Counted from the stretch's first letter, positions 1-7,639 are shown. The stretch is DNA of 16,344 nt from CAZQEZ01 sp964592475 (GCA_964592475.1 CAZQEZ010000095.1:1-16344); one strand, 5' to 3'. Notes: a model not told the origin generated them from the letters alone. Translations and numbers: made by a program.

Positions 1-828
1 TTTAAAAGTCTCTTTTTCTCCAATGGATTGACGTGTGCATTGCATAATGATATCCTGCATGTCAGCTCCTTCACTACGCAAAGGGTCAATGGCTGATATC
101 AACTGGCTACGCAGCTGGTACAATTTCCGTTGTCCCACTTTATCTGCTTCTTGCACCATTTTAATTTTCATTAATTCTTCTCTTTTTGTTTGCCTGGGGT
201 TGTAAATACCTGCCAACTCCGTGCATTGGTGACATACCCCGTTTTTGTTGATCAAAGCACACCGCTGATCGAAGATATCCATCATCAGTTTGCGCGAATC
301 ATACAGTAGATGCTTCACCACCCCTTCCGATTTTTCCAAAATCTGGCAAATTTCCTGTCGGGAAAAGTCGTACACATCCTTCAGGATCAGTGCTAATTGT
401 TGTTCTATAGACAAGGTTTTGGCTATACAGGTAAAACAAAAGTCTATGTGTTCTCTTACATCGTATTTTCCATAAGTGGAATATTGATGCACTTGCATAA
501 ATGCGTCCACGATAGGTTGTGTTGACATAGCCAATGCTTTACTCTTATCCTGGGCGTCCACCGGCCAGCGTTTTCGCTTACGCAAATAATCATAGGCCAG
601 GTTAGTGGCAATGCGAAAAACCCAGGTTTTCAAACTAGCGTCTCCTTTGAATGTGTTTATTTTATCATAGGCTTTCACAAAAGTATCTTGGGCCAGATCT
701 TCCACATCATTTCTATCAGTGAGTAAGCGGTAAAGGTATGACTTCAGCTGTGGTTGAACTTCCAGAAACAATTGCTGGAAAGCATTGATGTCGCCATTAA
801 TGGCTTTTTGTAAAGTATTGTCTTTCAT
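1..828 (-). CDS. Sigma-70 family (ECF-like) RNA polymerase sigma factor, 3' end cut by window edge
   Basis: An open frame on the minus strand starts at the ATG at 828-826 and stays open for 276 codons to base 1, so the C-terminus lies outside the window. Residues about 10-85 look like sigma region 2, with the DVEDLAQDTF core-binding motif at 41-50 and a TWVFRIATNLAYDYLRK segment ending near 84. Region 4, with its helix-turn-helix, lies at about 137-185 (SIEQQLALILKDV, then SEGVVKHLLYDSRK). A C-terminal extension of roughly 90 residues follows. Two cysteine pairs, CFTC at 131-134 and CHQC at 199-202, could bind a metal. From memory this matches a Bacteroidota sigma family with such an extension, about 280 residues long. 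The start overlaps the upstream oxidoreductase gene by 32 nt, so the factor is probably the last gene of that operon. No anti-sigma gene is visible beside it. The family call is firm; the regulon is unknown. Confidence 0.9.
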   Translation of the reverse strand, partial: MKDNTLQKAINGDINAFQQLFLEVQPQLKSYLYRLLTDRNDVEDLAQDTFVKAYDKINTFKGDASLKTWVFRIATNLAYDYLRKRKRWPVDAQDKSKALAMSTQPIVDAFMQVHQYSTYGKYDVREHIDFCFTCIAKTLSIEQQLALILKDVYDFSRQEICQILEKSEGVVKHLLYDSRKLMMDIFDQRCALINKNGVCHQCTELAGIYNPRQTKREELMKIKMVQEADKVGQRKLYQLRSQLISAIDPLRSEGADMQDIIMQCTRQSIGEKETFK

Positions 829-1861
829 TTTGCTCTGTATTAACAATTACAATTTGCCCACGATTCATTCTCCTGCTTAGTAATTCATGAGCTTCTTTTA
901 TTTTTGTCAATGGAAAAATAGTAAGCTCAGGCTTAATTTTATCTTCACGGTACCATTGACATAATTTCTCAAAATCTTCTTTATAATTTACGGGTTGGGC
1001 TTTTTTACTATCCATGATACCGTAAAAAGCGGCATGTTGATTAGTAAAAGCGGACCAGTATTTTATTTTCAACATCAACTTCCCGAAGTCAATACCAAAC
1101 TTAAGAAATTTTAAAAAATTTTTTTTCCGGATTGATAATGCCGACGAATACACCGCATAAGTCACCAGGATTCCACCGGGTTTCAATAATTTAAAAGATG
1201 TATTGAAGCTTCGCTGATTAGTAAAATCAAAAACAGCGTCAAAACCCTCTTTGCCTGCTTTTTGTAATTGTTGCCAATAGTCTTTTTGCTGGTAATCCAA
1301 CGCAGAAGCAGTAAAGTGCATTATAAAAGCGTGGTTTTTCTTTGAAGCAGTAGCCACCATTTCACATTGAAATAATTTTCCCAACTGCAGCAAAAAATTA
1401 CCTACAGCACCACTGGCTCCATGAATTAAGATTCTTTGTCCGGGTTTTACCTGGGCCACCCGGTGAAACATTTGCCAGGCTGTGATGCCGCTCACACTAA
1501 AGGAAGCAGCTACCGGTGCCGGAATATCATCAGGTATGGTAATTAAATTTTTCACTTGATCAACTATATATTCTGCATTGCCGCCGGTCATTACTAAATT
1601 GGTTACTCTTTGTCCGGGCTTGACGCCATAATTATTTTCTGCCACTGATTCAATTCTGCCAACATAGTCATATCCCAGGGTAAAGGGCGGCTTTTTTTTC
1701 AATAATGGGTAAATACCTTTGCGAATTAATGTATCGGTGAAGCCAACACTGGAGGCCTCAATTTTTATCAATGCCTCATCCATACCTGGTCCAATTAATT
1801 GTTTTTCTTCTACCCTAATATCTTCTACAGGTCCAAATTCATATATCATTGCACTTTTCAT
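797..1861 (-). CDS. Medium-chain dehydrogenase/reductase, quinone oxidoreductase-like
   Basis: This 354-residue protein has the layout of the medium-chain dehydrogenase/reductase superfamily. A GroES-like N-terminal half contains GYDYVGRI at 63-70 and KPGQRV at 81-86. A Rossmann half starts near residue 140 with KPGQRILIHGASGAVG, whose GASGAVG at 148-154 is the nucleotide-binding turn typical of zinc-free, NADPH-dependent quinone oxidoreductases. I see no set of structural or catalytic zinc ligands, which supports the quinone/enone reductase branch rather than alcohol dehydrogenases. No signal peptide is present, so it should be cytoplasmic. Its ATG overlaps the stop of the DoxX-like gene (ATGA), and its 3' end overlaps the sigma gene by 32 nt. 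It probably reduces a reactive carbonyl or quinone, but the substrate cannot be read from the sequence. Confidence 0.9.
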   Translation of the reverse strand: MKSAMIYEFGPVEDIRVEEKQLIGPGMDEALIKIEASSVGFTDTLIRKGIYPLLKKKPPFTLGYDYVGRIESVAENNYGVKPGQRVTNLVMTGGNAEYIVDQVKNLITIPDDIPAPVAASFSVSGITAWQMFHRVAQVKPGQRILIHGASGAVGNFLLQLGKLFQCEMVATASKKNHAFIMHFTASALDYQQKDYWQQLQKAGKEGFDAVFDFTNQRSFNTSFKLLKPGGILVTYAVYSSALSIRKKNFLKFLKFGIDFGKLMLKIKYWSAFTNQHAAFYGIMDSKKAQPVNYKEDFEKLCQWYREDKIKPELTIFPLTKIKEAHELLSRRMNRGQIVIVNTEQNERQYFTKSH

Positions 1862-2238
1862 AGACTGAAGACTTTATCTTTGGCAAAAGCGCTGGCATAC
1901 ATTAATGCAGCTCCACTCATGGCCAGATCTCTAAATATAGCAATGAGTCCGGTAAAATTCCCTGAAATTGCAGTTGGAATATGGATCAGAATAACAAAAA
2001 GTAATAACATTATCGCCAATAAAAATGCAGCCAACTGATCCTTTTTTCCTAACCAGGCACTTAGGGAGAAAGCAATTAAGCATACTCCTGAAAAGTAAAC
2101 CCAGACAGCAGGCCATGGTAGAAAGGAAGGCACATAACCAATGCTATATTCCAGGGGTCCGAAATGTAATATTCCGAAAACAGCAAACATGGAGGTAAAG
2201 CTCCACTTACCAAGTATAAATATTTTTTTCATTGTCAT
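1858..2238 (-). CDS. Small integral membrane protein, DoxX-like
   Basis: This 126-residue protein has four hydrophobic segments at about 8-25, 43-60, 68-90 and 100-118, the usual count for DoxX-type membrane proteins. Other DoxX-like traits are a FGILHFGP stretch near the end of helix 1, a short loop with several prolines, and a polar IHIPTA segment after helix 3. DoxX-like proteins often sit beside oxidoreductases and are thought to act in membrane redox chemistry or detoxification; no specific reaction is assigned here. Its ATG overlaps the stop of the SDR gene (ATGA at 2238-2235), and its own stop overlaps the next start in the same way. A second in-frame ATG two codons later is an alternative start. 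The membrane assignment is strong; the DoxX family call is moderate and rests on pattern and length. Confidence 0.75.
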   Translation of the reverse strand: MTMKKIFILGKWSFTSMFAVFGILHFGPLEYSIGYVPSFLPWPAVWVYFSGVCLIAFSLSAWLGKKDQLAAFLLAIMLLLFVILIHIPTAISGNFTGLIAIFRDLAMSGAALMYASAFAKDKVFSL

Positions 2239-3038
2239 ATCACATTAAAAGTTCCAAAATCTGCATCTATTACATGACTGTTGAGCAACGCTCCGGTATC
2301 GGAGGCCAGGAATGCTGCCAACTCTCCAATATCTCTGGTCTCAGGGCTTTTTCCCAGCAAATAATTTGATTTCATTTGTTCTGATAAAGCTTCTGACTGC
2401 ATACCTGCAGCTTTGGCATTCAGTTCATTGGTCTCCTTTATTGTGCGTGTATCAATTAAAGCAGTAGGATTAAGACAAATCACTTTAATACCTGACCGGC
2501 CATATTCAGCTGCCAGTGATCGGGTAAGTCCTTCAATACCTGCACAGGCAGCTGTAATGCCTGCCATAAGTGGTGCTTTGATCCGGGAAAGGCTGGCAGT
2601 AAGTGTAATAATTGTACCTCTTGATCCACTAGCCATCATGTGCCGGGCTGCCAGCCGAGAGGTAAGGAATTGGCTGCCAAGATTTGTTTGTAAGGCCATC
2701 ATGAACTTATCGAATGAAAGTTGGGTGCTGGGAGTGCCATAATCAAGTTCCGCTGCTCTTAATCCTATACCATTAAAAACCACATCCAGTCGGTATTTTT
2801 CTGCAACAATCTCAGTAATGAACGAGTCAATTTGTGATTCATCCAGTGCGTCGACAGTATATGCTTTTGCATAACCACCGTTTTTATTAATTTCATCTGC
2901 CAGTAATTGCAATCGGTCTAAATTTCTGCCGGATAAGAATACTTCTGCTCCATGCTGAGCCAGGGCTTTTGCCACTTCACTGGCAATAGCACCATTGGCG
3001 GCAAAAACAACCGCTACTTTGTTATTTAAATTCATCAT
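2235..3038 (-). CDS. Short-chain dehydrogenase/reductase-like protein with a degenerate active site
   Basis: This 267-residue protein has SDR length and fold order: a beta strand and nucleotide loop at 8-20, SGRN at 36-39, an FNGIG stretch at 88-92 where SDRs carry NNAG, and a helix at about 161-178. Key residues differ. The TGxxxGxG loop reads FAANGAIA (12-19), so two of its three glycines are alanine. The Tyr and Lys of YxxxK align with Ile161 and Cys165. The usual catalytic Ser position falls on Ala148, with Ser149 next to it. From memory, a branch of bacterial SDRs with an unusual YxxxK region exists, so this may be normal for its subfamily. It is the first gene of the minus-strand operon; the 169-nt gap upstream (3039-3207) shows no convincing promoter. 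Two adjacent ATG codons could each be the start. It may bind a nucleotide without classical SDR catalysis. Confidence 0.85.
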   Translation of the reverse strand: MMNLNNKVAVVFAANGAIASEVAKALAQHGAEVFLSGRNLDRLQLLADEINKNGGYAKAYTVDALDESQIDSFITEIVAEKYRLDVVFNGIGLRAAELDYGTPSTQLSFDKFMMALQTNLGSQFLTSRLAARHMMASGSRGTIITLTASLSRIKAPLMAGITAACAGIEGLTRSLAAEYGRSGIKVICLNPTALIDTRTIKETNELNAKAAGMQSEALSEQMKSNYLLGKSPETRDIGELAAFLASDTGALLNSHVIDADFGTFNVI

Positions 3039-3207
3039 TTCTTTTTAATTAATGTTTTTTGGAAATTTCTCTTTTGACGAATGAGGGGAATGAAACGGTC
3101 GGGATCTTTTTTATTTTTTTTTATCGGACTGGTCACTATGTTAACAGCAGGTTTGCAAAAAATGGTCTTGACTAATCCAGGAAAGTTTAATTTTTAATTT
3201 ATAACTT

Positions 3208-4350
3208 TTAATTATGTAAAGGAAAAAGCAACACCCCATCACATCTCCTTCGTTCCTGTGGGTCTGATGGTGAGTTTACAATTTTATTGTTGATGACCAT
3301 AGTAGTGGAACCACCTCCATCCAGGTTATATGCATGATAAGACCCAGTATCTTTTAAAAACCCAGCTAACTCCGGCAAAGACATGCCCATGCTTAAAGCT
3401 TGCTGTCTACCATCGACGGTAAGTAAATACAAAGTATTTTCATCTTTGCTTATTCCTACTGCAGTTCTGGGATGCCGGGTATTTATAAATGAGGATGAAA
3501 TGTCTTCTGCTGCATATTCTTGGATGATATTACCATTATTAAGAAGTAGCGGTCCTGCGGTATTATAGCTAGTATTCTTCAATTTAATTTCCTTTGCCGG
3601 GGACAAAAGTGAATGAAAGAGATGCTTAACTTCAATTTTTTGGTAATTATTTTTGATCTTAAAATTATTGGGTAAAGCTAACACATAACCGTTCGAAGGA
3701 ATAGAAGAGGATCCATGATTACTCACCTGATACTGTCTATCATTCCTGATAATCAGTTCCTGTGCAGGGGCGGTGGTCAGTGTTGAGCTCCCCCATTCCG
3801 GAGTGTAGAGGATCATTTCATCGTTTTCCTTTATTCTATTTATACCATCAATTGTAAAAGTATCCTGATCAATAATTACAATCCCATTCCATGCTATCCG
3901 ATCGAAAAAAGGAATACTTCTTCGTTTCAGAGTATCATAGTAAATTCCAAAAGATGAACGGGTAGCATAAGGCTCGCTTAAAATTTTTCCTTTAATCATA
4001 AAAAAATCTCTTGGGTCTCCATGATAAATGTTCCAGGCATCATTAGAAAAGGAAAATCCTCCATTAACACCAGCCAAAGCTCCTCTCCTTTGACACATAT
4101 GACTGGTTGTTTCCTGTCCGATTATCTGATCCATAGCCAACACATGTTGCACTCGTATTTTGCTTAAATCAATTTCTAAAAGATGAATGTTAAGGGGGCT
4201 CCCATCCATTGTATCAGAGTGATAATGATGGTGTATTAAACCTGTAGTTACAGTATCAGTCTGTTGAGTGAGTTTTAAATTTAAAGGTTTTTTCTGAGCC
4301 TCTAGTTTGATTGATAAGGCAATTAACCAACAAATAAAGATAATTCGCAT
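3208..4350 (-). CDS. Secreted phosphodiester glycosidase family protein (NAGPA/DUF2233 domain)
   Basis: Using the ATG at 4350-4348 the product has 380 residues and opens with a signal peptide (MRIIFICWLIALSIKLEAQ); an ATG six codons earlier would spoil that peptide. Numbered from the earlier ATG, the NAGPA hallmarks are GALAGVNGGF at 96-105, TRHPRTAVGI at 297-306, LTVDGRQ at 316-322 and LDGGGSTT at 349-356, ending in DGVLLFP. Known relatives hydrolyse sugar-1-phosphodiesters; human NAGPA removes GlcNAc from GlcNAc-phospho-mannose. The protein is about 100 residues longer than the divergent partner because of an insert between the N-terminal motif and the C-terminal core (about 145-265). It should act in the periplasm or outside the cell. 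It is transcribed away from the plus-strand partner across a shared promoter region. Its exact sugar and phosphate substrate is unknown. Confidence 0.9.
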   Translation of the reverse strand: MRIIFICWLIALSIKLEAQKKPLNLKLTQQTDTVTTGLIHHHYHSDTMDGSPLNIHLLEIDLSKIRVQHVLAMDQIIGQETTSHMCQRRGALAGVNGGFSFSNDAWNIYHGDPRDFFMIKGKILSEPYATRSSFGIYYDTLKRRSIPFFDRIAWNGIVIIDQDTFTIDGINRIKENDEMILYTPEWGSSTLTTAPAQELIIRNDRQYQVSNHGSSSIPSNGYVLALPNNFKIKNNYQKIEVKHLFHSLLSPAKEIKLKNTSYNTAGPLLLNNGNIIQEYAAEDISSSFINTRHPRTAVGISKDENTLYLLTVDGRQQALSMGMSLPELAGFLKDTGSYHAYNLDGGGSTTMVINNKIVNSPSDPQERRRCDGVLLFPLHN

Positions 4351-4487
4351 GCACCAAATATGATACATAAAATGATAATAGACAGGCTTATCATATTATT
4401 TATAGATTAAAATACACACTGATTATTTAACAAAATATTAAATTCTGAAAAAGCCATAGCGGGAATTTGATAAGGTATTTTTGCCGC
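4351..4487. promoter_or_regulatory. Divergent promoter region between the two NAGPA-domain genes
   Basis: This stretch separates the two divergent start codons. Reading towards the minus gene, CATATTTG (4362-4355) ends 4 nt before its ATG. Reading towards the plus gene, TATTTTTG (4476-4483) ends 4 nt before its ATG. The second matches the Bacteroidota -7 consensus TAnnTTTG fully and the first has one mismatch. I find no TTG at the expected -33 spacing for either. A 7-bp inverted repeat, ATGATAA (4372-4378) and TTATCAT (4388-4394), with a 9-nt spacer lies near the minus-gene start and could be an operator, though short AT-rich repeats arise easily by chance. Confidence 0.45.
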
Positions 4488-5318
4488 ATGAGAAGATTAG
4501 TTTTTATTTGTGTTTTATTTTCAGCTGCCACCAATACTTCATTTGCCCAATTACAAATTGAGGAAGAATTAAAATGGTTACGTGATACCCTCAATCCGGC
4601 AATGATCCACCTAAAGTATCATGATTCTCTTTTTCATTCAATACAAAGCATTAATATAATAAGTGTGCCGCAGAAAGGTGAGTATGCTGCATCCATCTCT
4701 TTTCTGGATTCCGGCAGGATTACTTTAAGCAAGTTGGCTGAGCGTGAGGATGCAATTGCTGCTATCAATGGTACTTTCTTTAATATGAAAAAAGGAGGTT
4801 CGGTGGTCTTTATGCAAGTAAATAATAAAGTGATTAATCCACCCAACAATGAAGCCCCCGATCACATTCGACGTTCAGCGGTTGCTATCAATCACGAATT
4901 AACCATCATCAAAAATCCCGGTAAAAACTGGTTAAAGATTAGTAATTTATACAAAGACATTATGGTTACCGGGCCTCTGTTGAAACTGGAGGATCAAATT
5001 ATTACCATCGATTCCAATCAGTTCAATAATACCCGACATCCCCGGTCAGCAGTTTGTATCACTGATGATAAGCAATTATTATTTATTACGGTAGATGGAA
5101 GACATAAAGATAATGCAACAGGAATGACCATACCCGAACTCCAGCAATTATCAAATATACTTGATTGCCAAGATGCCATTAACCTGGATGGAGGCGGCTC
5201 TACCACTTTATGGAATCAAGAGAAAGGTGTACTGAATTATCCATCTGATAACAAAACATTCGATCATAAAGGAGCAAGGGCTATTGCTAACGGAATTATT
5301 TTAAAAAAAGTAAAATGA
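4488..5318 (+). CDS. Secreted phosphodiester glycosidase family protein (NAGPA/DUF2233 domain)
   Basis: I start this gene at the ATG at 4488, giving 276 residues with a clear signal peptide (MRRLVFICVLFSAATNTSFAQ would span its first 21 residues). The only earlier in-frame option is a TTG at 4467 that puts charged residues ahead of the peptide. Numbered from 4488, NAGPA motifs are AIAAINGTFFN at 89-99, TRHPRSAVCI at 182-191, ITVDGRH at 200-206, LDGGGSTT at 233-240 and a closing ARAIANGI. It is the minimal form of the domain. The family cleaves the bond between a sugar anomeric carbon and a phosphodiester, leaving a phosphomonoester. Its stop overlaps the start of the phosphatase-like gene downstream by 4 nt (ATGA), so the two are probably made together and may act in sequence. 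The location should be the periplasm or cell exterior. Confidence 0.9.
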   Translation: MRRLVFICVLFSAATNTSFAQLQIEEELKWLRDTLNPAMIHLKYHDSLFHSIQSINIISVPQKGEYAASISFLDSGRITLSKLAEREDAIAAINGTFFNMKKGGSVVFMQVNNKVINPPNNEAPDHIRRSAVAINHELTIIKNPGKNWLKISNLYKDIMVTGPLLKLEDQIITIDSNQFNNTRHPRSAVCITDDKQLLFITVDGRHKDNATGMTIPELQQLSNILDCQDAINLDGGGSTTLWNQEKGVLNYPSDNKTFDHKGARAIANGIILKKVK

Positions 5319-6880
5319 TCATAAAAAAGGTTGTTTTTATTGTTGCTGTATTAATTTCTAATTATGGGGTTTCTCAACATCATTTTCAGGAATTTAGAGT
5401 TTACCCTTATTTGCTCAATCCTGATCAAAATCAGCTAACGATCAACTGGATCACAGAAGATTTTAACCCAGGAGAAATAAAAGTTTTCAATTCTGATCAT
5501 GATACCATAACCAAAATCAGTCAACCGATTTTAATTGAAGCATTAAACTATTCAGCACTGGAAATTGAAGAAAATGAAAAATTTCCGGATATGTTCTCTG
5601 ATTTTAATTATAAACATTCGGTTACGTTCGACAATTTGAAAGCTGGAAATCATTATCAATTTTTGGTTAAACAGGGGAATGAGGTATATAAGGCAAATTT
5701 TAAAACTGCTCCCACACCAGAATCGAATGAAAAAATTCGCTTGATTGTATTGGCAGATTCGGAGACAGATCCAGCTGGCAGAAACACTTACCGCAAATGG
5801 CAAACTGGAAGTCAACACCCTGAAAGTACTGGCCGCCCTGATACCGTCAGGCATTATTTTTTGACTGAAACTGAGGGCTACCGGGAAAATATTAAATTTA
5901 TAAAAAAGCAAAAACCTGACTTGATTTTGATGCCAGGCGATCTGGTACAGGGAGGTGGTTATCAGAGGGCCTGGGATGAATTTTTTTTCCATAATGCTGG
6001 AAAGTTTGATAACCTATTCAGTTATGTTCCGGTATTACCGGCTTTTGGTAACTGGGAAAATTTCGGCGCACGCAATGGAGGTTATCATCCATTAGCCGTG
6101 CAAAATTCAAGGGCTAAATTTATCAGCTACTTCGATGCTGGCCCGAATAATAATCCTTCTTATCAAAATTGCTACTATCGTGTAGATTATGGAAAAATCA
6201 CAATAATTACATTGGATTCATCCAATGGGTTACCAGATAGTACCGATGCTGATACCAACATCAATATTAATAAAAGTACTTATCCTGGTGATGATTTACC
6301 GGATTTTAATCCTGGATCTGATCAATGGAAATGGACTATGGAGCAATTGCAAGAAGCTTCTGCTGAGGGACAAATAATATTTGTTCAATTTCACCACATC
6401 CCTTATTCAAGCGGTGGTCATAGTTTATCCTTGTCGGTCAGTGGCAGTTCTGGCCAGGCTGGAATTCCTATGAGAATTTATACTCCCTATTTTAAAAAAT
6501 GTGGAGTGGTTGCAGTTTTTTGTGGACACAATGAATCGTTCGAACATTCGCTGGTGGATGGAATCCATTTTTTTGATACAGGTGTGGCTGGAGATGGTTT
6601 TGGATATTCTTTGCAATCTGATGATCCTCGTTTTGTTAATCCATGGCAGCAGTGGGTTGCTCATAAGGATGAACCTGAGCTTTGGCAAGGACAGAAATTG
6701 ATAAGTGGCGGAAAGCACTATGGTCATCTGCAAGTGGATATCGAAAACTTTGAAATTGATCTATATAGTGTGACTTTTACTCCGGTTCACATATTCCCCG
6801 TGGTAGATGCAAAGGGGCATCTTTTGTATATTGAAAAAAGAGAATACTCAGATAAAAGCATTGTTCAGATTCAAAAATAA
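5315..6880 (+). CDS. Secreted metallophosphoesterase, purple acid phosphatase-like, with altered metal-site motifs
   Basis: The product has 521 residues. A signal peptide covers about 1-20. A beta-rich, fibronectin-III-like domain at about 25-133 resembles the N-terminal domain of purple acid phosphatases. A calcineurin-like phosphoesterase domain then runs from about 140 to 450. Its motif series can be followed: LADSETD at 146-152, PGDLVQGGG at 207-215, FGNWEN at 244-249, FHHIPY at 359-364 and GHNESFEHS at 404-412. Two positions are unusual: the usual GNHE/D reads GNWE (His to Trp) and the usual GHxH reads GHNE (second His to Glu). Metal binding may persist with Asp, Asn and Glu ligands, but catalysis may be changed. 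The gene overlaps the upstream phosphodiester glycosidase by 4 nt. It may remove the phosphate that enzyme exposes; this is inference from context. Confidence 0.85.
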   Translation: MIIKKVVFIVAVLISNYGVSQHHFQEFRVYPYLLNPDQNQLTINWITEDFNPGEIKVFNSDHDTITKISQPILIEALNYSALEIEENEKFPDMFSDFNYKHSVTFDNLKAGNHYQFLVKQGNEVYKANFKTAPTPESNEKIRLIVLADSETDPAGRNTYRKWQTGSQHPESTGRPDTVRHYFLTETEGYRENIKFIKKQKPDLILMPGDLVQGGGYQRAWDEFFFHNAGKFDNLFSYVPVLPAFGNWENFGARNGGYHPLAVQNSRAKFISYFDAGPNNNPSYQNCYYRVDYGKITIITLDSSNGLPDSTDADTNININKSTYPGDDLPDFNPGSDQWKWTMEQLQEASAEGQIIFVQFHHIPYSSGGHSLSLSVSGSSGQAGIPMRIYTPYFKKCGVVAVFCGHNESFEHSLVDGIHFFDTGVAGDGFGYSLQSDDPRFVNPWQQWVAHKDEPELWQGQKLISGGKHYGHLQVDIENFEIDLYSVTFTPVHIFPVVDAKGHLLYIEKREYSDKSIVQIQK

Positions 6881-6969
6881 GCCAAATTAAATTTAAATTA
6901 TGTTATCCAGAATTGATTTAACAAATCTATAATGTAAGGAATGATTAAAAAAGCTAAAAATTTCATTTT

Positions 6970-6983
6970 TTTGTATATACAAA
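6970..6983. promoter_or_regulatory. Perfect 14-bp palindrome upstream of the ECF sigma gene
   Basis: TTTGTATATACAAA is its own reverse complement and ends 10 nt before the sigma gene's ATG. It lies in a 113-nt AT-rich gap (6881-6993) in which I see no clear -33/-7 promoter. It could be a binding site for a dimeric regulator or a small RNA hairpin over the ribosome-binding region. AT-only palindromes are common by chance, so the function is a guess. Confidence 0.3.
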
Positions 6984-6993
6984 TAATAACCTT

Positions 6994-7542
6994 ATGCAAC
7001 AGGTTGAGTACATCGATATAGTTAGAAGTTTTCGCCAGGGAGATCATCAGGCTTTCCGTAAATTGTATGACTTATACTATCCTAAATTATATCAACATGT
7101 CACCAACATTGTAAAATCAGCCCCTATAAGTGAAGATATCGTACATGATACATTTGTAGTCTTGTGGGAGAAAAGAAAAGATATCAATGAATCATTATCT
7201 TTACAATCATACCTTTTTACAATTGCCCGAAATAAACTGTTTCAATTAATTAAAAAGGCAAGTAAAGAATCTGAAATTACTGATAAGATCATTGATGCCG
7301 CTATTCATTGTAAAATGACTGATGAAGACTACTTGGTCAAAGAAACAGAAAATGAAATTAATAATGCAATAGATCGCTTACCTCCGAAAAGACGTCAAAT
7401 ATTTAAATTGCATTCAGAACAAGGACTCACCTATGATGAAATTGCCAATCAATTGGGGTTAAGTAGAGGAACCATCAATACCCAAATGATGCGCTCTCTC
7501 AAATCGGTCAAAGATTATCTTTATTTCCAGGGCATTTTATAA
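6994..7542 (+). CDS. ECF RNA polymerase sigma factor, FecI-like
   Basis: This 182-residue protein has the two-domain layout of ECF sigma factors. Region 2 spans about 12-82, with GDHQAFRKLYDLYYPKL, the DIVHDTFVVLWEKR core-binding helix and SYLFTIARNKL. Region 4 spans about 126-178, with LPPKRRQIF and a helix-turn-helix in LTYDEIANQLGLSRGTINTQ. It is followed by a FecR-type anti-sigma gene and a TonB receptor with an STN signalling domain, the standard cell-surface-signalling arrangement of Bacteroidota. Binding of substrate at the receptor is expected to relieve FecR inhibition and let this factor direct transcription of the SusC/SusD genes. The ATG at 6994 gives the expected N-terminus. No obvious Shine-Dalgarno sequence precedes it, which is usual in this phylum. 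Confidence 0.95.
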   Translation: MQQVEYIDIVRSFRQGDHQAFRKLYDLYYPKLYQHVTNIVKSAPISEDIVHDTFVVLWEKRKDINESLSLQSYLFTIARNKLFQLIKKASKESEITDKIIDAAIHCKMTDEDYLVKETENEINNAIDRLPPKRRQIFKLHSEQGLTYDEIANQLGLSRGTINTQMMRSLKSVKDYLYFQGIL

Positions 7543-7639
7543 TGACCTCAAATTAACCACAAGTTATCTAAAAATTAATTTTTTTTTCCTGTCATATCAT
7601 GTAAGATATTAATGATATAATAGTAAAAAACAAGACAAT

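Noticed and set aside
3085..3106. Shared TGAAACGG word on the plus strand near 3090 and at 8728, considered as an ECF promoter -35 element.
   Set aside because: The first copy points away from the only nearby start, and no matching -10 element is found at a sensible spacing in either place.
4351..4368. Upstream ATG at 4368-4366 as start of the minus-strand NAGPA gene.
   Set aside because: It would add six residues before a good signal peptide, and the -7-like box would fall inside the coding sequence.
5552..5992. Minus-strand open frame of 146 codons inside the phosphatase-like gene.
   Set aside because: It lies wholly within a gene with clear domain motifs on the other strand and its translation shows no family pattern.
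7594..7618. Inverted repeat ATATCAT / ATGATAT with an 11-nt spacer between the sigma and fecR genes.
   Set aside because: It is short and purely AT-rich apart from one base pair; such repeats are expected by chance here.
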